A stretch of DNA of 64,000 nt from JAHEME01 sp034435035 (GTDB taxonomy: Bacteria > Chloroflexota > Anaerolineae > Aggregatilineales > UBA3940): NCBI GenBank assembly GCA_034435035.1, contig DAOTXW010000103.1, forward strand, positions 42,845-106,844, given 5' to 3'. Below are positions 25,433-34,036 of the stretch, in pieces. The notes below the pieces were generated by a model. The model was not told the DNA's origin, made no database searches, and saw only the letters and a program-made list of their open reading frames with translations. The position numbers and the translations under genes were made by a program. Positions within the stretch are counted from its first letter, which is position 1; each line of letters starts with the position of its first letter.

Positions 25433-27966
25433 GGCACCTTCCTGCGATCGGAGTTGATGCCCGGCGTGGTCGCTGTCGGGGTGCGGCGCGTCCGCTGCCG
25501 GGTTGTCGTGCGTGAAGCGCTGGCTGGCTTCTTCTTGCGTGCCGGGCTTTGCCTCCGCCGCGCCGGCTTGATGGCCGGCAGCAGGGCCGCCTCCAGCACC
25601 TGATCCATTCGATCCACCAGGATGAAGGTCAGATCTTTGCGCGCCCGTCGCGGCACTTCGACCAGATCGGGCTTGTTCTTGGCCGGCAGAATCACATTCC
25701 TGATCTTCACCCGGTGCGCCGCCAGCACCTTTTCCTTGATTCCTCCGACCGGCAGCACCCGCCCGCGCAGCGTGATCTCGCCGGTCATCACGATATCCTT
25801 GCGCACCGGTCGGTTGGTGAAGGCCGACAGCAGCGCCGTCGCCAGCGTGATCCCCGCCGATGGGCCGTCCTTGGGGATCGCCCCTTCCGGCAGGTGCACA
25901 TGCACATCGGTCTCCTCGAAGATGTCCGGATCGATCCCCAGATCCTCCGCCCGGGAGCGCGTGTAGCTCATCGCTGCCTGTGCGCTTTCCTGCATGATCT
26001 CGCCCAGCTGCCCGGTCAGCGTCAGGTTTCCTTTGCCGGGCATCAGTGTGACCTCAACCGGCAGCACGTCTCCGCCGACTTCTGTCCACGCGATGCCCTG
26101 CGCCACGCCGATCTCGTCGGTTTCGCTCACCAGCGGTGCCGGCACGCGCGGCGGCCCCAGGTACTTCTGTACGCTGGCGGGCGTCAGCCGCCGTGTATAG
26201 GGCCGCTCCTCCGCCACCCGCCGCGCGATCTTGCGGCAAATGGTGGCGATCTCACGCTCCAGGTTGCGTACACCGGCCTCGTAGGTGTAGTCCCGCACGA
26301 TCGTCTGCAGCACCAGCTCATCGAACCGCACGCCGGTGTCCGCGATCCCGTTGGCTTCCATCTGCTTGGGCACCAGGAACTGCCGCGCGATCTGCAGTTT
26401 CTCCTCTTCAATATAGCCGGGGAACTCGATCAGCTCCAGCCGGTCCTTCAGCGCTGGCGGGATCGGGTCGATGAAGTTGGCGGTCGTCACGAACATCACC
26501 CGGCTCAGATCGTAGTCCACCTCCAGGTAATGATCGGAGAAGGCGTGGTTCTGCTCCGGATCGAGCACTTCCAGCAGCGCAGCCGACGGGTCGCCCCGGA
26601 AATCCATCCCCAGCTTGTCGATCTCGTCCAGCATGAACAGCGGGTTGACCGTCCCGGCCCGCCGCATCGTCTGGATCACCCGCCCCGGCAGCGCCCCGAT
26701 GTACGTCCGGCGGTGACCGCGTATCTCCGCTTCGTCCCGTACCCCGCCCAGCGACACCCGCACGAACTCCCGCCCCAGCGCCCTGGCGATCGACCGCCCC
26801 AGCGAGGTCTTGCCCGTCCCCGGTGGCCCGACGAAGCACAGGATCGGCGACTTCATCTTGTCCGGCGCCAGCTTCCGCACGGCGATGTGCTCCAGGATGC
26901 GATCTTTGGCCTTCTCCAGCCCGTAGTGCTCATCATTGAGCACCTGCGCGACGTGGGCCACGTCGAGGTTATCCTCGCTCTGCCGCGTCCAGGGCAGTTC
27001 GACCAGCCAATCCAGGTAGGTGCGGATGATCCCCACCTCCGGGGCCATTGACGGCATCCCGTTCAGCCGGCTGACCTCCTTGAGCGCCTTCTCCTGGACC
27101 GCCTCCGGCATATCCGACTCCAGGATGCGGTCGCGCAGCTCGCTGATCTCCTGCTGGAAGACATCTGCCTCACCCAGTTCGGTCTGGATCGCCCGCATCT
27201 GCTCCCTCAGGAACATCTCGCGCTGGGACTTGTCCACTTCCTGTTGCACCCGGTTGTGGATCTTGTCCTCCAGCTCCAGCACGTCCAGTTCCTCGGCCAG
27301 CAGCGACGTGATCCGCATCAGCCGCTCGCCGGGGTCAGCGATCTCCAGCAGGTCCTGCCGCTCCTCCACGTCGAGGTTCAGCGTGGTCGCCACCAGATCG
27401 GCCAGCCACCCCGGTTCCTCGATATTCATGGCAAATACATAGGCATCTTCCGGCAGGGCGCGGTTCAGGCGCACACACTTTTCGAACAGCCCCAGCACCG
27501 CCCGCATCCGGGCCTCGATCTGCGGCGTGCGCTCGGTAGGCTCCTCGATGGGCCGCGCCTTGACGCGGTAGTACGGGTCGGTCAGCGTGAACTCCACGAT
27601 CTGCACCCGCCGCCGCCCCTGCGTCAGCACGCTGGTGGTCCCATCCGGGATCTTCAATGTACGTCCCAGGGCCACCTCCACGCCGGTGCTGTAGATTCCA
27701 TCCGGGCGCGGCTCATCTTCATCCGGGTCGATCTGCGCGGCACAGATGATGGTTTCATGCCGCTGCTGGGCCGCCTCGATCGCCTCCAGCGATCGATCCC
27801 GACCCACAAACAGCGGCGTGACCATGTTGGGGAAGATCACCAGATCCCGCAGCGGGATCAGCGAGGCCTCGATCAACCCATCCTCACCAGGCTCCATCTC
27901 GCGAGTGCCGTCAAACTCGGCCAGCGAGCCCAGCATAAAGGGAAACTCATCGTCAAAGTGACTCAT
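25429..27966 (-). CDS. lon: ATP-dependent protease Lon with an extra basic C-terminal tail
   Basis: 845 residues. It degrades misfolded and regulatory proteins in the cytoplasm. The N-terminal LON domain (30-230) begins 'LIPLRDLVIFPNMVTPL'; the AAA+ module has Walker A at 380-387 ('GPPGTGKT') and Walker B 'LFMLDEIDK'; the protease domain has the catalytic pair Ser703 ('PKDGPSAG') and Lys746 ('GGIKEK'). The last 45 residues, from about 801, are Arg/Lys/Thr/Pro-rich and lie beyond the normal end of Lon. It is followed by the dienelactone hydrolase with an ATGA overlap and preceded by folC. Confidence 0.97.
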   Translation of the reverse strand: MSHFDDEFPFMLGSLAEFDGTREMEPGEDGLIEASLIPLRDLVIFPNMVTPLFVGRDRSLEAIEAAQQRHETIICAAQIDPDEDEPRPDGIYSTGVEVALGRTLKIPDGTTSVLTQGRRRVQIVEFTLTDPYYRVKARPIEEPTERTPQIEARMRAVLGLFEKCVRLNRALPEDAYVFAMNIEEPGWLADLVATTLNLDVEERQDLLEIADPGERLMRITSLLAEELDVLELEDKIHNRVQQEVDKSQREMFLREQMRAIQTELGEADVFQQEISELRDRILESDMPEAVQEKALKEVSRLNGMPSMAPEVGIIRTYLDWLVELPWTRQSEDNLDVAHVAQVLNDEHYGLEKAKDRILEHIAVRKLAPDKMKSPILCFVGPPGTGKTSLGRSIARALGREFVRVSLGGVRDEAEIRGHRRTYIGALPGRVIQTMRRAGTVNPLFMLDEIDKLGMDFRGDPSAALLEVLDPEQNHAFSDHYLEVDYDLSRVMFVTTANFIDPIPPALKDRLELIEFPGYIEEEKLQIARQFLVPKQMEANGIADTGVRFDELVLQTIVRDYTYEAGVRNLEREIATICRKIARRVAEERPYTRRLTPASVQKYLGPPRVPAPLVSETDEIGVAQGIAWTEVGGDVLPVEVTLMPGKGNLTLTGQLGEIMQESAQAAMSYTRSRAEDLGIDPDIFEETDVHVHLPEGAIPKDGPSAGITLATALLSAFTNRPVRKDIVMTGEITLRGRVLPVGGIKEKVLAAHRVKIRNVILPAKNKPDLVEVPRRARKDLTFILVDRMDQVLEAALLPAIKPARRRQSPARKKKPASASRTTTRQRTRRTPTATTPGINSDRRKVP

Positions 27967-28017
27967 GCCTGCTCCGTTACCTGCGGAGGCAGCCCGGTGG
28001 CGGGCCGCCGCTTCGCT

Positions 28018-29376
28018 TCACTCGTTTGCCGGCAGCCCCAGCAGGCTGCGTGCCAGCCCGGCCAGCGCCAGGGACCCGGTGATGCAGACAGCGCCGCCGG
28101 GAGGGGCATCCGCTGCCGCCCGGCTGATAGCCGCTGCTGCTTCATCTTCCACACTCAGAGCCGCCCGCTCTGCCCACTCCTGTCCATGCGTCCGGGCATC
28201 CCCGGCGATCTGCTCGGCGGTGCGCAGCAGATCCGCAGGCAGCGCAGCGCGTGCATGGTCGATGCGGGTGAAGATCACCCGGTCAGCGGCTGGCAGCAGC
28301 GCCTCCAGCATGTCGCCGGCATGTTTGTCGGCCATGCAGCCGAACACAAACCCCAGCCAGGTATAGCCCCCCAGGGCTGTTAGCGCCGTCACCAGCTGCT
28401 CGATCGAGTGCGGGTTGTGTGCACTGTCCAGGATGATCAGCGGGTCGCGCCCCGCGATCTCCAGCCTGCCAGGCCACCGCACATGCGCCAGGCTGCGCCA
28501 GGCTGCTTCACGCTTGACCGGGATGCCGGCCCGGTGTGCTTCCTCCAGCACAGCCAGGGCGACGGCGGCGTTCTCCACCTGGAACGCGCCTGCCAGCGAC
28601 AGCATCACTTCGCGTTCCGCCCCGGCAGGGCCGATCCGTGCCCGTGTCCCTTCCCAGCTCAGCGCTTCCGGCCTCGATCCCCAGTCGCGCCCGATCAGTA
28701 CCAGTCGGCTGCCCGCAGCCGCGGCCTGCGCCTCGATGACGGCCCGCGCCTCCGCGGCCTGCGGGGCGCTCACTACCGGCGTGCCGGGCTTGATGATGGC
28801 TGCCTTCTCTGCAGCGATCTCCGCCAGCGTATCGCCCAGCAGCTGCGTATGATCCAGGCTGATGTTCGTGATTGCGCAGACCGCCGGCTCGATCACGCTG
28901 GTAGCGTCCAGTCGTCCGCCCAGCCCCACCTCAATCACCGCGACATCGCAGCCCTCCCGGGCGAAGTGCCACAGCGCCAGCGCGGTGGTCAGCTCGAAGG
29001 TGCTGAGACCCTCCTGCGGGCGGGTCAGCGGCTGGATATCTGCCGCCAGCTGTGCCAGCGCCTCCTCTGCGATCAGCGCCCGGTTGATCTGGATTCGCTC
29101 CCGCCAGTCCTGCAGATGCGGCGACAGGTACAGCCCGGTCTTCAGGCCGGATTCTTGCAGCCCCTGGGCGATGAAGGCTGCTGTGGATCCCTTGCCCTTT
29201 GTCCCGGCGACGTGCAGAGTCGGATAGCGCCGGTGTGGATCGCCCAGCTTCGCCAGCAGGCTGCGGATGCGCTCCAGTCCCCAGGTCTGCTTGCCGTGGT
29301 TGCGGATGGCGGCCAGATAGGGGTCGTCAAAGCTGTTGATATATTCGAGCGCCTGCTGCGCCGTGAGCGCTGCCAT
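28018..29376 (-). CDS. folC: Folylpolyglutamate synthase / dihydrofolate synthase
   Basis: 452 residues from the ATG at 29376. A promoter at 29408-29435 places transcription start near 29401, which rules out the upstream in-frame GTG at 29418. The enzyme adds glutamate to folates (and may form dihydrofolate). Visible Mur-ligase-like features are the P-loop 'VAGTKGKGSTAAF', 'YLSPHLQDWRERI', 'VAVIEVGLGGRLDATSV', 'NISLDHTQLLGDT', and in the C-terminal domain 'ILDSAHNPHSIEQL'. It is the first gene of the minus-strand run that continues with lon, 51 bp downstream. Confidence 0.95.
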   Translation of the reverse strand: MAALTAQQALEYINSFDDPYLAAIRNHGKQTWGLERIRSLLAKLGDPHRRYPTLHVAGTKGKGSTAAFIAQGLQESGLKTGLYLSPHLQDWRERIQINRALIAEEALAQLAADIQPLTRPQEGLSTFELTTALALWHFAREGCDVAVIEVGLGGRLDATSVIEPAVCAITNISLDHTQLLGDTLAEIAAEKAAIIKPGTPVVSAPQAAEARAVIEAQAAAAGSRLVLIGRDWGSRPEALSWEGTRARIGPAGAEREVMLSLAGAFQVENAAVALAVLEEAHRAGIPVKREAAWRSLAHVRWPGRLEIAGRDPLIILDSAHNPHSIEQLVTALTALGGYTWLGFVFGCMADKHAGDMLEALLPAADRVIFTRIDHARAALPADLLRTAEQIAGDARTHGQEWAERAALSVEDEAAAAISRAAADAPPGGAVCITGSLALAGLARSLLGLPANE

Positions 29377-29407
29377 CCGCCGGTGTCCTGTGAATCGGTA
29401 TCTCAGG

Positions 29408-29435
29408 AGTATACCCACAAACCGGCAGACGGCAA
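29408..29435 (-). promoter_or_regulatory. Promoter of folC
   Basis: On the minus strand, TTGCCG (29435-29430), 16-bp spacer, TATACT (29413-29408). The predicted start is near 29401, 25 bases before the folC ATG. Confidence 0.65.
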
Positions 29436-29603
29436 CGCTGTCTGGCTCGCTTCTTCTGCCGTTACACGCACGCGCCGGCGGGCAGGGCGCTCATCGCGCC
29501 TCCTCAAGCGAGTTGTGTTGCCGACCCGGCAGCGTACCTGACCGCAGGGGCGGCGCCGAACGTAATAACTGTCGAGAGTATGGTAGGCACAGGGCAGGTG
29601 GGA

Positions 29604-29633
29604 TTGTGATGCGCCGGCGGGGCAGGCTATACT
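29604..29633 (+). promoter_or_regulatory. Promoter placed for a leaderless mRNA
   Basis: TTGTGA (29604-29609), 18-bp spacer, TATACT (29628-29633). The usual 7-base distance from the -10 puts transcription start at about 29640, the first base of the GTG start codon. No Shine-Dalgarno site precedes this GTG. Confidence 0.6.
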
Positions 29634-29639
29634 TGCTCT

Positions 29640-31577
29640 GTGAGTGCGCGACGAGCCGCCCCCCTGGCACTTCTGGCGCTGATCCTCCTGATCGCCGCCG
29701 CCCTGCGCCTGCGGCAGCTGGACGCGCGCGGCCTGTGGTTCGATGAAGGCGTCAGCCTGACCTTCAGCCAGATGGCCCCGGCCGACGTGCTGCGCTACCA
29801 CCGTCTGTGGGAGGATACCAACCCGCCCGCCTACCGGATTCTGCTCGGCTGGTGGACGCGGGGCGCCGGCGCCGGCCCTTTCAGCGCCCGCGTCTTCAGT
29901 GCGCTGCCCGGTGTGCTGGCGGTTGCGCTCACTTATCGCATCGGACGCCGGCTGCGTCTGGAGCCGGCTGCTGGCGTGGCCGCTGCCGCCTGGCTGGCTG
30001 TCAGCCCCATGCAGGTCTACTACAGCCGTGAAGTCAAGCACTATCAGCTTGTCCAGCTGGCTCTCCTGACCGCGATCGCACTGGGCCTGCATCTTCTTAT
30101 AGTTATGGCCTCCCGCCCCTCAGGCCGGGCACGTTCTGGCGTGCTGCTGGCGCTGGCGGCGGCGCTCTCAGGGTGTACGGCGCTGGCGGTGGGATCGCAC
30201 TACATGGCGCTCCTGCTGCTGTTCTGCCTGGATGCCGCCGCGCTGGCGCTCGCGCTGGCGGCTCTGCGCCGGGGGCGCGGCTGGCGCGCGATCGGGCCGC
30301 CGCTGGCCGTCTGGGCCGGGGGGCAGTTCATTGGCGCGGCGGTCTGGCTGCCCTGGGTGCTGGCGACGGCGCCCGCTGCCGCCGCGGGAACGCGCTCGGC
30401 TGCCGCCAATGTCGGGTTGCTGCCGCGCACCCCCCTCGCCTTTCTGGCCGAATCTGTCGCCGAGTTTGCGGCCGGCCCGGCGGCGTCACCGGCTGCTGCC
30501 GGGTTGGCCGGCGCCGCCCTGATCGGGCTCTTGGCCGCAGGACTCGTCCTCCCCGGGGCCCCGCGGCGCGCGCGCCGCCTGCTGCTGCTGTGGGCGCTCG
30601 GCCCCCTGCTGCTGGGGATGGTGGTCCAGTTCTTCCTGCCGTTCTTTTTTGCGCGTTTCCTGCTCTATGTGACGCCGGCGCTGGCTCTGCTGGCTGGCGC
30701 GGGGCTGGTGCATCTTGTCCGCTCGCCTTCCCTGGGCCGGCCCGCGGCGAGCGCTGCTGCCCTCGCGCTGATCGCGGTTTCAGTGTGGCAGGTGCGCGCT
30801 CAGGCCGCCCTCCCGCAGCCGTCGCCTGACCTGCGGCCCGCTGCGGCGGACCTGACCACCTCCCTGCAGCCCGGCGATGCGCTCATCTATTCCTACTCCT
30901 GGCAGCCGGGGATGCTTTCCGCTTACCTCCCGCCGGGACGCGCGCCCGTCTACTATAGCAGCTTCTTTGCGCCCGGCGAGCGTGACCCGTCTCTGGCGCG
31001 CATCCTGGAGCGCCACGGGCGTGCCTGGCTGCTGACCTATCGCATCGCCGCCGAGGATCCCATCAACGATGTGGGCCGCTGGCTCCTCCTCAACGCCCCA
31101 TCCGCCGCCCCATCCTGGTACGGCGAGAGCCAGCTGACTCTGTTCGTCGATCCCGCCCGCCTCGATAACCCCGGCCCGCCGCAGAAGTGCGCCGCCTTTG
31201 ACAGCGGACGGATCGCACTCTGTTACGCGCCGCTCCAGGCGTCCCGCTCGTCGATCAGCCCGCCCCCCGTGATCGCGCTGGCCCTCCAGTGGCGCCTTTC
31301 AGGCCCGCTGGATGCGCCTTATGTCGTCTTCGTGCACGTCACGGCGGGCGCCGATCAGGCTCCTGTCGCGCAGCTGGATGCTCCGCCGGCAGCGGGCTGG
31401 CGAACCGGTGGCCCCATCCGCGACCTGCGTGCCCTGGTGCTGCCCTCCGACATCGCGGCTGGCGAGTATCAGGTGCTTGTTGGGCTGTATGATCCGGTCG
31501 CGCTTTCTCGCCTCCCTGTCGAGGGCGGCGGCGATGCGGTTCGCATCGGGCAGATCCGCGTGCTGTCCGGCCCCTGA
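29640..31577 (+). CDS. Glycosyltransferase family 39-like (PMT/ArnT-type) membrane protein
   Basis: 645 residues starting at GTG 29640. After the first helix it has 'GLWFDEGVSL', the D-E motif that in ArnT/PMT-type GT-C enzymes lies in the first outer loop near the sugar-phosphate donor. 'YYSREVKHYQLVQLALLTA' near residue 125 is the matching conserved block of this family. There are about eleven hydrophobic segments, then a soluble extracytoplasmic tail of about 200 residues with a beta-rich end. It probably transfers a sugar from a lipid carrier to a surface acceptor; donor and acceptor are unknown. It is the first gene of a plus-strand set of surface genes. Confidence 0.75.
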   Translation: MSARRAAPLALLALILLIAAALRLRQLDARGLWFDEGVSLTFSQMAPADVLRYHRLWEDTNPPAYRILLGWWTRGAGAGPFSARVFSALPGVLAVALTYRIGRRLRLEPAAGVAAAAWLAVSPMQVYYSREVKHYQLVQLALLTAIALGLHLLIVMASRPSGRARSGVLLALAAALSGCTALAVGSHYMALLLLFCLDAAALALALAALRRGRGWRAIGPPLAVWAGGQFIGAAVWLPWVLATAPAAAAGTRSAAANVGLLPRTPLAFLAESVAEFAAGPAASPAAAGLAGAALIGLLAAGLVLPGAPRRARRLLLLWALGPLLLGMVVQFFLPFFFARFLLYVTPALALLAGAGLVHLVRSPSLGRPAASAAALALIAVSVWQVRAQAALPQPSPDLRPAAADLTTSLQPGDALIYSYSWQPGMLSAYLPPGRAPVYYSSFFAPGERDPSLARILERHGRAWLLTYRIAAEDPINDVGRWLLLNAPSAAPSWYGESQLTLFVDPARLDNPGPPQKCAAFDSGRIALCYAPLQASRSSISPPPVIALALQWRLSGPLDAPYVVFVHVTAGADQAPVAQLDAPPAAGWRTGGPIRDLRALVLPSDIAAGEYQVLVGLYDPVALSRLPVEGGGDAVRIGQIRVLSGP

Positions 31578-31581
31578 TCCG

Positions 31582-31598
31582 CCCGGCCCGTTGCCGGG
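31582..31598 (+). terminator. Small hairpin after the GT39-like gene
   Basis: CCCGGC / GCCGGG, 6-bp stem with a 5-base loop, 5 bases after the stop. It overlaps the -35 element of the next promoter. Weak evidence. Confidence 0.3.
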
Positions 31599-31620
31599 GT
31601 TGGCGCTGGTGGGATAGACT
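31591..31620 (+). promoter_or_regulatory. Promoter of the CHU_C/FlgD-like gene
   Basis: TTGCCG (31591-31596), 18-bp spacer, TAGACT (31615-31620). Predicted start near 31627, about 48 bases before the GTG at 31675. Confidence 0.5.
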
Positions 31621-31674
31621 CGCCAGCATTATGGGCCGGGACTCCGCGCCCTTCTGAGACACTCGGAGCGAATC

Positions 31675-32976
31675 GTGCGACTCGAACGCGCCATGACCAT
31701 CCGCTTTGCGGCCATCGTTCTGACCTTGATCCTGGTCGTCGCTTTCCTCGCCAGCCGCCCGCGCGGCCCGGTGCTCGTCGAAGCGGCGTTCAGCAGCCGC
31801 GCCATCACCCCCAATGCCGACGGCGAGAACGATGCCACCCGCATCACCTACCGCCTCCGCCGTGAGGCGCGTCTGTCGATTTACTTCGAAGATGTCGGCG
31901 GACAGCGCTACAGCTTCCGCCAGGATGAGATCCGTCCCCGCGGCCGCTACGAGGTCCTGTTCAGCGGCGTGGTCGAGGGCTTCGTCCGCCCCGGCGAGCC
32001 GGTCGAGGGCGAGGTGCTGGCCCGCCTGCTGCCTGATGGCGACTACACCTGGGTGATTGAGGCCCGCGATACGGCCACTGGCCGCGCCGACCGGCTGACC
32101 GGAGACCTGGCCATCCAGTCTGCCAGCCCTCAGCTCCCCGATATTCAGGAGTTCACCATCTCCCCCCCGGTGTTCACGCCCAACCAGGACGGCATCGACG
32201 ACCGCGTCTGGATCAACGTCTTCGTTCCGAAGGAGGCCGACCTCTCCGTCTATCTGGTCGATGAGCAGGGCCAGCGCATCTTCATCCCCGAGTATGAGGG
32301 TGGCCGCGTCCCCGGCGAGCCGGGCCGCCACAGCTTCGAATATGACGGCGGCATCGACAATGGCTCCGATCCCCCGCCCGACGGCACGTACCGCGTGCTG
32401 GTGGAGGCCCGCGACGCGGAAGGTCAGCGCGTCCGGGCGCGCGGCGCCCTGACCCTGCGCGATGGCGGCGTGCCGCTGGCCGAGATCCTTGCCCAGCCGG
32501 TGGGCGATACCGTCCGCTTTTCCGCCGAGACGGTCATCCTGAACGACGTGCTCACGTTCGAGCTGACGGTGGAAAACTACGGGGATGCCCCGATCCGCAC
32601 GACTGGCCCGGAGCCTGGCTATATCTATGATCAGGACGAGCTGTACTCCAGCACTGGCTTCTACGAAGAGTCCGGTGCCTGGCGGGTCGGCATCAACTGC
32701 GACACCTGCCTGACCGATTACCCCTGGCGCTGGGCGCTGGGCAGCCCGGAGACGCTCACCCCGCTCGAAAGCGGTGGCAGAGTGCACTACTACCTCATGC
32801 CCGGCCAGCGGGCGGTGGTCACCGGTGGCATCCGCCTGCTGAACATCGTCGAGTCCCGCAACCCCCAGCAGTTCTGGGCTGGCCTCATTCATGAAGATGT
32901 CGGCATCTCGGCGTTGAACAACCGCGTCGATCCGCACTGGATCGAAATCATCACTGCCGCGCTCGATTCCCCCTAG
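31675..32976 (+). CDS. Membrane-anchored protein with FlgD/CHU_C-like Ig modules
   Basis: 433 residues from GTG 31675, with GGAGCG upstream; ATG 31693 is the alternative start. One N-terminal membrane helix (about 10-26) anchors an extracellular part. Two modules start with the same turn, 'TPNADGEND' (45-53) and 'TPNQDGIDD' (168-176), the signature of gliding-motility C-terminal (CHU_C) and FlgD-like Ig domains, where the acidic residues can bind calcium. Each is followed by 'Y-x-V-L' strands and a 'DGxYTWxIEARD'-type hairpin. A third beta-rich part has 'NCDTC'. It is probably a surface structural or adhesion protein. No enzyme motif seen. Confidence 0.65.
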   Translation: MRLERAMTIRFAAIVLTLILVVAFLASRPRGPVLVEAAFSSRAITPNADGENDATRITYRLRREARLSIYFEDVGGQRYSFRQDEIRPRGRYEVLFSGVVEGFVRPGEPVEGEVLARLLPDGDYTWVIEARDTATGRADRLTGDLAIQSASPQLPDIQEFTISPPVFTPNQDGIDDRVWINVFVPKEADLSVYLVDEQGQRIFIPEYEGGRVPGEPGRHSFEYDGGIDNGSDPPPDGTYRVLVEARDAEGQRVRARGALTLRDGGVPLAEILAQPVGDTVRFSAETVILNDVLTFELTVENYGDAPIRTTGPEPGYIYDQDELYSSTGFYEESGAWRVGINCDTCLTDYPWRWALGSPETLTPLESGGRVHYYLMPGQRAVVTGGIRLLNIVESRNPQQFWAGLIHEDVGISALNNRVDPHWIEIITAALDSP

Positions 32977-32984
32977 CCGCAGGT

Positions 32985-33013
32985 TTGCCTGCCGGGAGGG
33001 GGTGCTGTATCAT
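32985..33013 (+). promoter_or_regulatory. Promoter placed for a leaderless mRNA
   Basis: TTGCCT (32985-32990), 17-bp spacer, TATCAT (33008-33013). Transcription should start at about 33020, one base before the ATG at 33021. No ribosome site lies upstream. Confidence 0.6.
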
Positions 33014-33020
33014 TGGGGCG

Positions 33021-33977
33021 ATGGCTCAGGAGAGAAACCTTATTCACGCGCGAAACCGCTGCCTGCTGTGGGGTGGAGTGGTTCTGGCCCTGATGCTCAT
33101 GGCCGGCTGTCGTGGCGATGCGACCCCTGGCCCCGCACGCGCCATGCCAACCAGCATTCCGGTGCCCACTCCGCTGCCGCCCCTGCCTACCCTGCCTCCG
33201 CCCGGCAGCGCCGACAACCCGCTGGTGATTCTGCTGGTCACCCCGGAGGCGGCATCACTGCAGGACGGAGCGCAGGCGCTCAGCAGCCAGCTGTCCGATG
33301 AAGCGGGCCTGTCCCTCGTGCTCCGGCTGACCGATGCCTACGCGGAGGCCCGCCGCGCCCTGTGCGATCGCGCGGTGGTCGCCGTCTCACTCGATGCGTT
33401 TAGCTATCTGGCTGCCAGCCGGGACGGCTGCGGGACCGCCGCCTACGTGCTGGAGCGCGAGGGCGCCGTGGCCACCCGTGGGCAGTTCCTGGCCCGCGAT
33501 GCGTTTCTCCCCCAGTCTTACCGCGGTGTCTTCTGTCGTCCGGATGGCCAATCCCTGAACGGTTGGGTGATGCCAACCCTGACCTTGCGTGCCCGCGGCG
33601 TCGATACCTTCACCGATATGTACAGCATCGTCGATGCGGGCAGCGACGAGGAGGTTGTCCGGTTGATCGAGGCGGGCCAGTGCGGCCTGGGGGCCACGAC
33701 AGCCGGCGCTCATGAGGAGGTGCGCGGCCTCGCCTTCCCGGAGCGCCTGCTCGTGCTCGAAGAGCTGGCCCCGGTTCCCAATGAGGCGCTCGTGTTTTCC
33801 TCGGCGCTGGACGAGCCGATGCGCGCCCTGGTGCAGGATCTGGCGGCGGCCCACCTTGACGATCTCGCGGCCCTGCTGGGCGGCGAGGCGCTGCGCCCCG
33901 TGGACGACTCAGCGTTCAGTGACCTCCGCGACCTGCTCGCCGGCGCCGGCGTTGATCCGTCAGACCTCAGCCAGTAG
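33021..33977 (+). CDS. Lipoprotein resembling PhnD-type periplasmic binding proteins
   Basis: 318 residues from the ATG at 33021. Signal peptide with lipobox 'LMAGC', a Pro-rich linker, then a fold that reads like a class II solute-binding protein of the phosphate/phosphonate type: 'ALCDRAVVAVSLDAFSYLAA', a 'ATRGQFLARDAF' strand, 'GVDTFTDMYSIVDAGSDEEVVRLIEAGQCGLG' (in pieces) and a C-terminal helix pair. No ABC permease or ATPase gene is next to it, so it may be an orphan receptor. The fold assignment is by eye and moderate. Confidence 0.55.
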   Translation: MAQERNLIHARNRCLLWGGVVLALMLMAGCRGDATPGPARAMPTSIPVPTPLPPLPTLPPPGSADNPLVILLVTPEAASLQDGAQALSSQLSDEAGLSLVLRLTDAYAEARRALCDRAVVAVSLDAFSYLAASRDGCGTAAYVLEREGAVATRGQFLARDAFLPQSYRGVFCRPDGQSLNGWVMPTLTLRARGVDTFTDMYSIVDAGSDEEVVRLIEAGQCGLGATTAGAHEEVRGLAFPERLLVLEELAPVPNEALVFSSALDEPMRALVQDLAAAHLDDLAALLGGEALRPVDDSAFSDLRDLLAGAGVDPSDLSQ

Positions 33978-34036
33978 GCAGCTCGCCGCGCGCTGCGCTT
34001 GGATAATTCATTGAATCTCAAACGGGAGGTTGTCTG

